Assembly: GCF_013363975.1 (NCBI RefSeq)
Contig: NZ_JABWGN010000004.1
Span: forward strand, 186,001-250,000
Source of the DNA: Nonomuraea montanisoli
GTDB taxonomy: Bacteria; Actinomycetota; Actinomycetes; Streptosporangiales; Streptosporangiaceae
Reading direction: 5' to 3'
DNA length: 64,000 nucleotides
The translations under genes and the position numbers were made by a program. The notes under the pieces were generated by a model. It made no database searches, was not told the DNA's origin, and worked only from the letters and a program-made list of their open reading frames with translations. Shown in pieces: positions 39,958-48,266 of this stretch (its first letter is position 1; each line of letters starts with the position of its first letter).

Positions 39958-41376
39958 TCAGCGGGCGTGGAGGAGGTCGGCGACCGCCTCGACCCCGCGG
40001 GCGACGGCGTCCTCGCGCAGGTTGCCGAAGCCGAGGACCAGCTCCGCGCGCCCGTGCGGACCCACCAGCTGCCGGCCGGACCGGTAGCCGCTCATCCCGT
40101 ACAGCCCGACCGACCGTTCCCGCGCGGCGGCGACGACCTCCTCCTCCGCGACCGCCTCCGGCAGGCGGGCCACCGCGTGGAACCCGGCGGCGAGCCCGCG
40201 CAGCTCGACGCCGGGCGCGTGGCGGGCCAGGGCGGTCACCAGCGCGTCGCGGCGGCGGGCGTAGGAGGCGCGCATCCGGCGCAGGTGCCGGTCGTAGCGG
40301 CCGGAACGCATGAGCAGGGCGAGGGCGAGCTGGTCCAGCCCCGGGGAGCCGCGGTCGGCGAGGTGCTTCTCGGCCGCCACCGCGGCGGCCAGGTGCGGCG
40401 GGCACAGGATCCAGCCGAGCCGCAGCGCGGGCGCCAGCGCCTTGCTGACCGTGCCGAGCGCGGCCACGTGCCCCGGGGCCAGCCCTTGGAGGGATCCCAC
40501 GGGGTCGCGGTCGTAGCGGAACTCGGCGTCGTAGTCGTCCTCGATGATCGTCGCGTCGCGCTCCCGGGCCCACGCCACCAGCGCCTGGCGCCGGGACGGG
40601 GCCAGGGCGACGCCGGTCGGGCACTGGTGGGCGGGGGTGAGCACGACCGCGCGGGCGTCCGTGGCGGCGAGGGCCGCGACGTCGAGGCCGTCCTCGTCGA
40701 CGGGCACGGCGACCGTCTCCAGACCGGCCCGCGCGGCGAGGAGTCGCTGGTCGGAGTCGCCCGGGTCCTCGACGGCGACGCGGCGCACCCCGCGCTCCCC
40801 CAGCACGCGGAGCACCAGGCCGTACCCCTGCGCGAACCCCGAGCAGACCACCAGCCGGTCCGGCTCGGCGACCGCGCCGCGCACCCGCCCCAGGTACGCG
40901 GACACCACCGCGCGCAGGTCGGCGTCGCCGTACGGGTCGACATAGCCGAGCCGCGAGTCCGGCAGGCGGCGCGACGCCTCGCGCAACGCCCACAGCCAGT
41001 CGTTGCGCGGGAAGCTCGCGAGGTCCGGCACGCCGGGACGGAAGTCGGCGGCGAGCCGCGGCGGCTCGGCGGCGACCGGCGCGCGCGGCGAGGGCGGCAC
41101 CGGGGCGCAGGGGGCCACCCGCGTGGCCGAACCGAGGCGCGTGACCAGGTATCCCTCGGCCTGGAGCTGGGCGAAGCAGTCCACGACCAGCCCGCGCGAG
41201 ACGCCGAGCCCCTGGGCCAGGGCGCGGGTGGAGGGCAGCCGCTCCCCCGCCGCCAGGCGGCCGGTGCGGATGGCCTCGCGCAGCTCCCGTTCGAGTTGAG
41301 CCCGCAGCGGCTCGGGGCGGTCGCGGTCGAGACGCAGCAACAGGTCCGGGATCGAACCGGTCCACTCAATCGGCAC
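39958..41376 (-). CDS. MocR/PdxR-type regulator (GntR HTH + PLP aminotransferase domain)
   Basis: A 472-residue fusion. Residues 10-80 are a GntR winged HTH (LRAQLERELREAIRTGRLAA, LPSTRALAQGLGVSRGLVVD). The rest is a fold-type I aminotransferase-like domain: VEDPGDSDQRLL, IIEDDYDAEFRYDRDP and the PLP-Lys motif GTVSKALAPALRLGW. MocR proteins sense PLP or amino-acid derivatives. Start taken as GTG 41376; TAAGCT lies 8 nt upstream, so it may be leaderless. Divergent from an EamA exporter, its likely target. Confidence 0.9.
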   Translation of the reverse strand: MPIEWTGSIPDLLLRLDRDRPEPLRAQLERELREAIRTGRLAAGERLPSTRALAQGLGVSRGLVVDCFAQLQAEGYLVTRLGSATRVAPCAPVPPSPRAPVAAEPPRLAADFRPGVPDLASFPRNDWLWALREASRRLPDSRLGYVDPYGDADLRAVVSAYLGRVRGAVAEPDRLVVCSGFAQGYGLVLRVLGERGVRRVAVEDPGDSDQRLLAARAGLETVAVPVDEDGLDVAALAATDARAVVLTPAHQCPTGVALAPSRRQALVAWARERDATIIEDDYDAEFRYDRDPVGSLQGLAPGHVAALGTVSKALAPALRLGWILCPPHLAAAVAAEKHLADRGSPGLDQLALALLMRSGRYDRHLRRMRASYARRRDALVTALARHAPGVELRGLAAGFHAVARLPEAVAEEEVVAAARERSVGLYGMSGYRSGRQLVGPHGRAELVLGFGNLREDAVARGVEAVADLLHAR

Positions 41377-41506
41377 AGAACTGGAGCTTATCCGCGTACC
41401 GGTTGGCGGCTTACGGTCGGCTGGCCGGCTCAGGGCCGGCCGGCCAAGGGTTCGGCGGCTCGCGGGTTGTTCCGGCGGGCTCCGCGGCTCAGGTGGACGA
41501 CGTGAC

Positions 41507-42457
41507 ATGAGCATGAGGTGGTGGCGCGTGAACGCGCGTGCGTGGGGGGCCTTCGGGGCCGTGTCCCTGCTGTGGGGCTTGCCGTATCTGCTGTTGAAGG
41601 TCGGGGTCGACGGCGGGCTCTCGCCCGGCTTCCTCGCGTGGGCGCGGGTGGTGCTGGGGGCGGTGACGCTCCTCGTGCTGGTCCCGCGGAAGGCCGTGCG
41701 GGACGCGTTCCGCGGGCGGGTGCGCTGGCTGGCCGCGTTCGCCGTGGCCGAGGTCGTCCTGCCGTTCCCGTTGATCGCGGTGGGCGAGCAGCACGTGTCC
41801 TCCTCGCTGGCCGCGACGCTGATCGCGGCGGCGCCGCTGTTCGTGGCGCTGCTCGCCCTGCGCTTCGACGTGACCGAGCGGGTGACCGGGCGGCGGCTGG
41901 CCGGCCTGCTGGCGGGTCTCGCCGGGGTGGCCGCGCTGGTGGGGGTGGACGTCAGCGGACGTCCGGACGAGCTGCTCGGCGCGGCGGCGATCCTCTGTGC
42001 CGCGTTCTGCTACGCCGTCGGCCCGATGATCCTCAAGCGGCGGCTGGCCGACCTGGACCCGCGCGTGTCGATGGCCGCCGTCCTGCTGCTGTCGTCGGTG
42101 CTGCTCGCCCCGGCGGCCGCCCTGGACCCGCCGCGGGCGATGCCGTCGGCCGGGGTGATCACGGCCGTGGTGCTGCTCGGCGTGCTGTGCACGGCGGCGG
42201 CCATGGTCTTCTACGGCATGCTGGTCGCCGAGGCGGGCGCGGGCCGCGCGCTGGTGATCACGTACGTCAACCCGGTCGTGGCGGTCATCCTGGGGATGGC
42301 GCTGCTCGGCGAGCGGCCGGGCGCCGGCATGGCGGTGGGCCTGCCGCTGATCCTGCTGGGCTCGTGGCTGTCGACGGGCCGGGCGAAGAAGCCGCGGGTC
42401 ACCGTCGCCGCCCGCGATGGCTCACGATCGTGTCCCCCGGTGCCGGGTACGCCATGA
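41507..42457 (+). CDS. EamA/DMT-family exporter
   Basis: A 316-residue membrane protein with two EamA repeats of five helices each (GAFGAVSLLWGLPYLLLKVG, VSSSLAATLIAAAPLFVALL; LLGAAAILCAAFCYAVGPMI, ALVITYVNPVVAVILGMALL). It probably exports an amino acid or metabolite. ATG 41507 (AGGTGG upstream), or 41513. The last ~20 residues (after TGRAKKPRV) overlap a degenerate fragment on the other strand and are probably not native to the family. Confidence 0.88.
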   Translation: MSMRWWRVNARAWGAFGAVSLLWGLPYLLLKVGVDGGLSPGFLAWARVVLGAVTLLVLVPRKAVRDAFRGRVRWLAAFAVAEVVLPFPLIAVGEQHVSSSLAATLIAAAPLFVALLALRFDVTERVTGRRLAGLLAGLAGVAALVGVDVSGRPDELLGAAAILCAAFCYAVGPMILKRRLADLDPRVSMAAVLLLSSVLLAPAAALDPPRAMPSAGVITAVVLLGVLCTAAAMVFYGMLVAEAGAGRALVITYVNPVVAVILGMALLGERPGAGMAVGLPLILLGSWLSTGRAKKPRVTVAARDGSRSCPPVPGTP

Positions 42458-42540
42458 CCAGCAGCCGCTGGATGCCGAGCCTCTCGCCCTTCCACGGGAC
42501 CCACGCGAAGTGGACGCGGACGCGGTAGTGCCCCTTGCGG
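42399..42540 (-). pseudogene. Short C-terminal gene fragment of unknown family
   Basis: The minus strand encodes GHYRVRVHFAWVPWK, then ERLGIQRLLVMAYPAPGDTI and VSHRGRRR before a stop at 42399. It has protein-like composition and resembles the end of small actinomycete proteins finishing '...WPAP', but there is no start or upstream domain. It overlaps the end of the EamA gene. Confidence 0.3.
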
Positions 42541-42583
42541 CCGGCCCCGGACGTGGCGGCCGCCCGGTCGGCACGGTGCCCGG

Positions 42584-43405
42584 TCAGCCCGGCGCCTGGC
42601 GGCTGAGGTGCTCCCACGCCTGGTACAGCTCCGTGCGGGCGCGGTCCATCTGCTGCACCATGTCGTACGACGCGCCGCCGACGATCAGCCGCCGGGGCGG
42701 CTCCGGCAGCGACGCCAGCTCCAGGATGACCGGCGCCGCCGTGCTCGCGGCGGGCCCGGCGTCGTCGCCCCACATCTCGGCCAGCTTGGCGCGCAGCGGC
42801 TCGTACGCGGGCAGCGGCGCGGTGGCCGTGGTGCCGGCCGTGAACAGGCCCGTGTCGTAGCCGCCCATCTGCACGATCGTCACCTTGACGCCGATCGGCT
42901 CCAGCTCCATCGCCAGGGCCTCGCTGAGGGAGTCGAGCGCCGCCTTGCCGGCCCCGTAGAAGCCGACCGAGGCCATGCCCCCGCTCGTGCCCATCGAGGT
43001 GACTTGCAGGATGCGGCCCGCGCCCCGCTTCCGCAGGTGCGGGATCACGGCCTGGCTCACCCAGAGCGCGCCGAAGAAGTTCACGTCGAGGTGGGCCCGG
43101 ACCTGCTCCTCGGTGGCCTCCTCGACCATGCCGTACAGGAGCCCGCCGGCGTTGTTGACCACGACGTCCAGGTGGCCGAAGGCGGCCACCGCCCGTTCCA
43201 CCGCCTCGTGGACGGCCGCCCGGTCGGAGACGTCCAGCGGCAGCGGCACCAGCCGGCCGGGATGGCGCTCGGCGAGCTCCGCCAGCGGCTCGACGTGGCG
43301 CGCGGCGGCCACGACGCGGTCCCCGGCCTCCAGCGCGGCCTCGGTGAAAGCCCTGCCCAGACCACGGGAAGCGCCGGTGATGAACCACACCTTTCCGGTC
43401 GTCAC
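42584..43405 (-). CDS. Short-chain dehydrogenase/reductase
   Basis: A 273-residue classical SDR. Cofactor motif TGxxxGxG is ITGASRGLGRA, NNAG is in DVVVNNAGGLLYG, and the catalytic Ser and Tyr-x3-Lys are in VTSMGTSGG and VGFYGAGKAALD. An Arg after the second strand (AAARHVEP) suggests NADPH. GTG at 43405 is preceded by a strong AAGGAGG. Divergent from the TetR at 43539, sharing operators at 43446-43512; TetR repression is likely. Confidence 0.92.
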   Translation of the reverse strand: MTTGKVWFITGASRGLGRAFTEAALEAGDRVVAAARHVEPLAELAERHPGRLVPLPLDVSDRAAVHEAVERAVAAFGHLDVVVNNAGGLLYGMVEEATEEQVRAHLDVNFFGALWVSQAVIPHLRKRGAGRILQVTSMGTSGGMASVGFYGAGKAALDSLSEALAMELEPIGVKVTIVQMGGYDTGLFTAGTTATAPLPAYEPLRAKLAEMWGDDAGPAASTAAPVILELASLPEPPRRLIVGGASYDMVQQMDRARTELYQAWEHLSRQAPG

Positions 43406-43445
43406 AGGCCTCACCTCCTTGTTGTTGTTCTCCTCGATGACGAGG

Positions 43446-43512
43446 CGAGACGGTTCGTCTCGTCGCCAGAGTCTGCACGACCCGCGGCCTTTCGTCAAGA
43501 CGAACCGTCTCG
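43446..43512. promoter_or_regulatory. Paired operators between SDR and TetR genes
   Basis: CGAGACG-GTT-CGTCTCG (43446-43462) is a perfect palindrome. The core GACGAACCGTCTCG (43499-43512) is the inverse of the core of the first site. TATCCT (43526-43531) stands 7 nt before the TetR ATG, so that transcript is probably leaderless. Confidence 0.75.
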
Positions 43513-43538
43513 TCTCGTTGAGTGGTATCCTCGCGGGC

Positions 43539-44138
43539 ATGTCCGATGCCAGGAAGCCCTACCCCGCGCGGCGCAGCGAGCGGTCGCGGCACGCCATCCT
43601 CGAGGCCGCCCGCGCGCTCATCGGCGAGGTGGGCTACGGGAAGGTCTCCATCGAGGCCATCGCCGCGCGCGCCGGCGTGGGCAAGCAGACGATCTACCGC
43701 TGGTGGCCGTCCAAGGGCGCGGTCGTCTTCGAGTCGATCCTCGCGCTCAGCCAGGATCCCCAGAGCGAGGAGATCGCGCTGCCCGACACGGGCGACATCG
43801 AGGCCGACCTGAAGCTCGTCATGCGGGCGACGGCGGCCGAGTTCGCCGACCCGGCCTTCGAGGCGCCGATCCGGGCGCTCACCTCGGAGATCGTCAACGA
43901 TCCCGACCTGGCCGCCCAGTACCACGAGAGGCTGGCCGGCCCGCTCGAGGAGGCCAAGAAGGCGCGGCTTCGCGCCGCCCAGGAGGCGGGCCAGCTCGCC
44001 GCCGACGCCGATCTCGACCTGGTGCTCGACGTGCTCTACTCCCCGCTCCACCGGCGCTGGCTGTACCGCTCGGGCCCCCTGACGCCCGAGTACGCCGACG
44101 CGCTCGTGGACGTCACGCTCCGGGCGTTCCGCCCGTGA
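43539..44138 (+). CDS. TetR-family regulator
   Basis: A 199-residue TetR. HTH: ERSRHAILEAARALIGEVGY, AIAARAGVGKQTIYRWWPSK; the C-terminal domain fits TetR_C_16/AcrR-like (TSEIVNDPDLAAQYHERLAG, LYSPLHRRWLYRSGPL). It faces the SDR gene and shares two operator sites with it. ATG at 43539. Confidence 0.93.
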   Translation: MSDARKPYPARRSERSRHAILEAARALIGEVGYGKVSIEAIAARAGVGKQTIYRWWPSKGAVVFESILALSQDPQSEEIALPDTGDIEADLKLVMRATAAEFADPAFEAPIRALTSEIVNDPDLAAQYHERLAGPLEEAKKARLRAAQEAGQLAADADLDLVLDVLYSPLHRRWLYRSGPLTPEYADALVDVTLRAFRP

Positions 44139-44153
44139 CGCGTTCCGGGATAT

Positions 44154-44184
44154 AGTCTGCGCATAGACAATCTACGCGCAGACT
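44154..44184 (+). promoter_or_regulatory. 31-bp near-perfect palindrome upstream of the SRPBCC-MarR operon
   Basis: AGTCTGCGCATAGA and TCTACGCGCAGACT flank a CAA centre, matching at 13 of 14 positions. A TATAGT -10-like box (44151-44156) overlaps the left edge. This is an excellent MarR-type operator that would block the promoter. Confidence 0.8.
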
Positions 44185-44198
44185 GAAGGAGTGCGTCC

Positions 44199-44609
44199 AT
44201 GTTCATGTGGACTTTCGAGCACAGCGCCGACACGACCGCCCCCGCCGAGGCGGTGTGGGCGCTGTACGCCGACGTGCCCGGCTGGGTGCGCTGGGACAGC
44301 GGCCTGGAGCGGGCCGAGCTCCACGGCTCCTTCGCCGCCGGGTCCGAGATCGTCATGACGCCCCAGGGCCAGGACGAGGTCCGCGCCCGCATCACCCGCG
44401 CCGACGAGGACGACACGTTCGCCGACGAGACCCTGTTCGGCGAGGTGGTCCTCCGCTTCACGCACACGCTGGAGCCGTTCGCCGGGGGCACCCGGGTGAC
44501 GCACCGCCTGGAGGTGACCGGCCCCGGGGCCGAGGAGATCGGCCCGGCCGTCGCGGCCGACCTGCCCGACGCGGTGGCCGCCCTGGTCAAGCTGGCGGAG
44601 ACGGCGTGA
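44199..44609 (+). CDS. SRPBCC-family (polyketide cyclase-like) protein
   Basis: A 136-residue START/SRPBCC protein (FEHSADTTAPAEAVWALYAD, VPGWVRWDSGLERAELHG, FAGGTRVTHRLEVTGPG). The fold holds a hydrophobic ligand pocket; no catalytic residues can be assigned. ATG at 44199 behind AAGGAG. First gene of an operon with MarR (4-bp overlap) and a DNA glycosylase. Confidence 0.9.
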   Translation: MFMWTFEHSADTTAPAEAVWALYADVPGWVRWDSGLERAELHGSFAAGSEIVMTPQGQDEVRARITRADEDDTFADETLFGEVVLRFTHTLEPFAGGTRVTHRLEVTGPGAEEIGPAVAADLPDAVAALVKLAETA

Positions 44610-45040
44610 GCCTCACCCCGGACGACAGCCCGGGCTTCCTGCTGTGGCGGACCACGCTGCGCTGGCAGCGGGCCGTCACGGCGGCCCTGGAGCCCTTCGA
44701 CCTGACGCACGTCCAGTTCGTCCTGCTGGCGTGCGCGTGGTGGCTGAACCGGCAGGGCGGCCGGCCGAACCAGCTCAGCGTGGCCCGGCAGGCCGGCACC
44801 GACGTGAAGATGGCCTCCCAGGTGCTGCGCAAGCTGGAGGACAAGGGCCTGCTCGTCCGCGAGACCGACCCGGCCGACACCCGCGCCAAGCTGCTGCGGG
44901 TCACCGAGCGGGGCCGCGAGCTGATCGAGCGGGCCGTCACCGAGGTGGAGCGCACCGACGCGGCGTTCTTCGCGGCGGCGCCGGACCGGCCCTCGCTCGT
45001 CTCGACGCTGCGCGCGCTGGCTGAGGAGGAACGCCGATGA
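44606..45040 (+). CDS. MarR-family regulator
   Basis: A 144-residue MarR protein. The winged helix is LSVARQAGTDVKMASQVLRK, LEDKGLLVRETDPADTRAKL, with dimerisation helices at both ends. The GTG start at 44606 overlaps the SRPBCC stop (GTGA). It presumably binds the 31-bp palindrome and controls its own operon; the SRPBCC partner may sequester or modify the inducer. Confidence 0.92.
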   Translation: MSLTPDDSPGFLLWRTTLRWQRAVTAALEPFDLTHVQFVLLACAWWLNRQGGRPNQLSVARQAGTDVKMASQVLRKLEDKGLLVRETDPADTRAKLLRVTERGRELIERAVTEVERTDAAFFAAAPDRPSLVSTLRALAEEERR

Positions 45041-45876
45041 TGCTCCTGGGCGCCCGCGCCCCCTTCGACTTCGGCGCGTCCCTGCGCTTCCTCACCTGCT
45101 TCCCGCCCGCCGCCGGCGAGCAGGAGATCACCGGGACGACGCTGGTGAAGGCGTACCGGGTGGGCGGGCACACGGTACGGGCGCGCCTGTCCCCCGCCGG
45201 GACCGGCCTGCGCTGCGAGCTGGAGTCCCCCGAGCCGCTGACCGACGACGTCGTCACGGCGGCGGCCGACCGGATCCGGTTCCACCTGAGCCTGGACGAC
45301 GACCTGACCGGTTTCTACGACTCCGCCGACGAGGGGTTCCGGCCGGTGGTGGAGCGGCTGCGCGGCTACCACCAGGTCAAGTTCCCGTCGCCGGTGGAGA
45401 ACCTGGTGTGGGCCATCCTGTGCCAGCGGACGCCGATGCGGGCCGCCGCCCGGGCCAAGGCCGCCATCGTCGCCCACGCCGGCAATCCGTACGGCGCCTT
45501 CCCGGACGTCGGCCAGCTCCTGGAGACACCGGCCGACCTGATCGGCGGCCTGATCGGCGACCCGCGCAAGGCCGGCCGGCTGCGCGGAGCGCTGGAGGAG
45601 TGGGCGGGGGTGGACGAGGCGTTCCTGCGTCACGGGCCGTACGAGGAGGTCAGGGCGTTCCTGCTGGGGCTGCCGGGGATCGGGCCGTGGTCGGCGTCGT
45701 TCATCCTCATCCGCGGGCTGGGGCGGATGGAGGAGGCGCCGATCGACCGGGAGCTGACGCGCTCGGCCGCGGCGGCCTACGGGCGGACGCTGGGCGAGCG
45801 TGAGCTGCGGGAACTGGCCGCCGGGTACGGGCCGTGGCAGGGGTACTGGGCGCACTACCTGCGCGTGGCCGGGTGA
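45037..45876 (+). CDS. AlkA-like DNA-3-methyladenine glycosylase (HhH-GPD)
   Basis: A 279-residue base-excision repair protein. An AlkA N-terminal-like domain is followed by the glycosylase region KFPSPVENLVWAILCQRTPM, the helix-hairpin-helix/GPD FLLGLPGIGPWSASFILIRG and the catalytic-type Asp in APIDRELTRS. No Fe-S cluster cysteines. It removes alkylated bases. ATG at 45037 overlaps the MarR stop, so repair enzyme, ligand-binding protein and MarR regulator form one operon. Confidence 0.88.
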   Translation: MMLLGARAPFDFGASLRFLTCFPPAAGEQEITGTTLVKAYRVGGHTVRARLSPAGTGLRCELESPEPLTDDVVTAAADRIRFHLSLDDDLTGFYDSADEGFRPVVERLRGYHQVKFPSPVENLVWAILCQRTPMRAAARAKAAIVAHAGNPYGAFPDVGQLLETPADLIGGLIGDPRKAGRLRGALEEWAGVDEAFLRHGPYEEVRAFLLGLPGIGPWSASFILIRGLGRMEEAPIDRELTRSAAAAYGRTLGERELRELAAGYGPWQGYWAHYLRVAG

Positions 45877-46076
45877 GACGGGAGACCTTCCGTTCGGGCG
45901 ACTGGGCACCCGGCCTCTCACGAAAGACCATCTACTCGGACGACCCCACACCCGCCCCCTCGGGAGACCATCCACTCCGCCGCCCCCACCCGGCCCCCTT
46001 ACGTGAGCACGTCCCCGCGGGCGCGCTCCCCTGCGGGGCGGACGGATCGGCGAGGCCGTCAGGTCAGCGAGGACGT

Positions 46077-46131
46077 CAGGTCGACGGGGATGGCAGGCCG
46101 CAGGTCAGCAGGGCCCTCAGGTCGACGGGGA
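46077..46131. repeat. Stop-codon echo at the 3' end of a TetR gene
   Basis: CAGGTCGACGGGGA at 46118-46131 covers the last codons and stop of the TetR gene; an identical copy is at 46077-46090, 41 bp further downstream (minus sense). Related CAGGTC pieces fill the space between. The rest of 45877-46076 shows only GC-rich DNA and no gene. Confidence 0.7.
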
Positions 46132-46716
46132 CGCGGCGGCGTCGAGGAGGGGGCCGAGCTCGCGGGTCACGGTCGTCAGGGCGCGCACGTCGCGTTCGGC
46201 TCGCGCGATGAGGATCGCCCCCTCCAGCGCACTGATCATCAAGGTGGCGAGCGGCTCGGCCCGGGCGGCGGGCACGCCCATGTCCGCCAGCGCCCGCGCG
46301 ACCGGCGCGGTCCAGCGGGCGAACGCGGCCGCCGCGGCCTCCCTGGTGGACTCGGCCGCCTCCGAGCAGTCCACGGTCGCCGCCGCGACGGGGCACCCGC
46401 CCGCCTCGAACCCCGCGGAGCCGTACTCGTCGATCCACTGCGCGGCCATCGCGGCGAACAGCCGGCTCGGCGACGGCTCCGGCATGCCGGCCAGGAATCG
46501 CGCGACGCGGCCGGCGGCGTAGCGGCCCGCCCAGTCCACGGCCTCGTTGACGAGCTGCTCCTTGCCGCCCGGGAAGTAGTGGCGCAGCGAGCCACGGGGC
46601 GCCCGCGCGTGGGCGACCACGTCGCGCATCCCGGTGGCGGCGACCCCGTCGCGGCGGATGAGCTGCGCCGCGCTGAACACCATCCGCTCCCGCGGCCCCC
46701 GCTCCTTGTCCGCCAT
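46117..46716 (-). CDS. TetR-family regulator (LmrA/YxaF-like)
   Basis: A 199-residue TetR. HTH: RERMVFSAAQLIRRDGVAAT, DVVAHARAPRGSLRHYFPGG; the 'RGSLRHYFPGGKEQL' variant is typical of the LmrA/YxaF group with TetR_C_33 (GCPVAAATVDCSE). ATG at 46716 is behind AAGGGGG. The frame is open far upstream through a 35-bp minisatellite, but that extension is low-complexity Cys/Gly/Leu and not TetR-like. Divergent from the dehydrogenase gene at 47134 with two operators between. Confidence 0.9.
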   Translation of the reverse strand: MADKERGPRERMVFSAAQLIRRDGVAATGMRDVVAHARAPRGSLRHYFPGGKEQLVNEAVDWAGRYAAGRVARFLAGMPEPSPSRLFAAMAAQWIDEYGSAGFEAGGCPVAAATVDCSEAAESTREAAAAAFARWTAPVARALADMGVPAARAEPLATLMISALEGAILIARAERDVRALTTVTRELGPLLDAAASPST

Positions 46717-46814
46717 CCCGGCCCCCTTGTCGCCCTTGTCGCCCTCGTCGTTCCACCGGGCCACGCCACCCATCGGCCCGGCCGCCCAGCTCGGTCGCAC
46801 TGCTCGGCCAGGCA

Positions 46815-46979
46815 CCGCAGGCCCCAGCAGCACCATCATGCCCAGCAGCACCGCAGGTCCCAGCAGCACCACCATGCCCGCAGCACCGCGTGGACCTGCA
46901 GCAGCACCATGCCCGCAGCACCGCGTGGACCTGCAGCAGCACCATGCCCAGCAGCACCGCCTGGGCCTGCCGCATCGCC
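46815..46979. repeat. 35/36-bp minisatellite upstream of the TetR gene
   Basis: Units start at 46815 (36 bp), 46851 (35), 46886 (35), 46921 (36) and 46957 (partial). The core is CCGCGTGGACCTGCAGCAGC followed by ACCATGCCCGCAGCA. Units 3 and 4 are almost identical. The array lies between the TetR start codon (46716) and its operators (47056-47098), i.e. in the expected 5' leader. The rest of the 417-bp gap shows no gene. Confidence 0.85.
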
Positions 46980-47055
46980 GGGCCCGGCCGCCGCCACACC
47001 GGAGCTGCCCTGCCGCTCGGATGCTCACGTCCCAGGAAAAGGTTACCGCCGCCTC

Positions 47056-47098
47056 TATGACGCTTGTCATATCGCGCTCTAGTATGACGACTGTCATA
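47056..47098. promoter_or_regulatory. Two TetR operators TATGAC-N4-GTCATA
   Basis: TATGACGCTTGTCATA (47056-47071) and TATGACGACTGTCATA (47083-47098) are perfect 6-bp-arm palindromes starting 27 bp apart, in the divergent region between TetR and the dehydrogenase gene. Confidence 0.85.
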
Positions 47099-47133
47099 GA
47101 CATGCTGGTCGCACGGGCAGGTGGTGGTGCGTC

Positions 47134-48021
47134 GTGGACGTGGGGTTCATCGGTCTCGGGGTCATGGGACAGCCGATGGCGCTCAACCTGGCCCGCGCCG
47201 GGATGCCGCTCGTGGTGTGGAACCGCACCCAGTCCCGGGCCGAGCCGCTGCGCGCGGCCGGCGCCCACGTCGCGTCCGGCCCCGGTGAGGTGTTCGGGCG
47301 GGCCCGGGCGGTGATCCTCATGCTGGCGGACGAGGCGGCCATGGACACGGTCCTGGGCCGGGGCACGCCCGCCTTCGCCGCCCGGGTGGCGGGACGGGTC
47401 GTCGTCCACATGGGCACGACCTCGCCGGGCTACTCGCGCGAGCTGGAGGAGGACGTCCGGGCGGCGGGCGGCGGCTACGTCGAGGCGCCGGTCTCCGGCT
47501 CGCGCGAGCCCGCCGAGGCCGGGCGGCTCGTGGCGATGCTGGGCGGGGAGCCCGGCGACGTCGAGGAGGTGGCGCCGCTGCTGGCGCCGATGTGCCGGGA
47601 GACGTTCGCCTGCGGACCGGTGCCGGGCGCGCTGCTGACGAAGCTCGCGGTGAACCTGTTCCTCATCACCATGGTCACCGGCCTCACCGAGGCGTACCAC
47701 TTCGCCGACCGGCACGGCCTGGACCGCCGGCGGTTCCTCGACATCCTCGACGCCGGGCCGATGGCCAGCGCCGTGTCGCGCATGAAGGCGTCCAAGCTGC
47801 TGACCCGCGACTTCGCGGTGCAGGCCGCGGCCCTGGACGTGCTGAAGAACAACCGGCTGATCGCCGAGGCGGCCCGGGCGTCGGGCCTGGCCTCGCCCCT
47901 GCTGGACGTCTGCCACGACCTGTTCGGCGAGACCGTGGAGCTGGGGCACGGCGGGGCCGACATGGTGGCGGTCCTGCACGCCATCGAGGCCCGCACCGGG
48001 ACCCACGCCGGGGCGCGCTAG
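47134..48021 (+). CDS. NAD(P)-dependent beta-hydroxyacid dehydrogenase-like protein
   Basis: A 295-residue member of the 6-phosphogluconate/3-hydroxyisobutyrate dehydrogenase superfamily. Rossmann motif [20 protein letters not shown]; substrate motif [16 protein letters not shown]; the catalytic Lys in [14 protein letters not shown]. The C-terminal helical domain is present. Possible substrates are hydroxyacids or imines. GTG at 47134 with AGGTGG upstream. Controlled by the divergent TetR. Confidence 0.9.
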   Translation: MDVGFIGLGVMGQPMALNLARAGMPLVVWNRTQSRAEPLRAAGAHVASGPGEVFGRARAVILMLADEAAMDTVLGRGTPAFAARVAGRVVVHMGTTSPGYSRELEEDVRAAGGGYVEAPVSGSREPAEAGRLVAMLGGEPGDVEEVAPLLAPMCRETFACGPVPGALLTKLAVNLFLITMVTGLTEAYHFADRHGLDRRRFLDILDAGPMASAVSRMKASKLLTRDFAVQAAALDVLKNNRLIAEAARASGLASPLLDVCHDLFGETVELGHGGADMVAVLHAIEARTGTHAGAR

Positions 48022-48266
48022 ACCCCCGACCGGGAAGTCACTCCACGTTCACGGATCCGGCCGCCACGTTCGTGCGTACGTGCCGGTGCCCCTCGGCCGG
48101 GAAGGCGGGGGGTCGGGCGGGGAGTACGGAGTGGCGTCCGCGGGATCGGCGATGAGCCGCCGTGAGGCCCGCCGCGTCCTCACCTCGCCACGGTCGCGGG
48201 CGCAACGCGGGCGCGGACACAGTGGGCTCCACGGACAGGACCACGTGGCGATCCGCGCCGGGTGCG

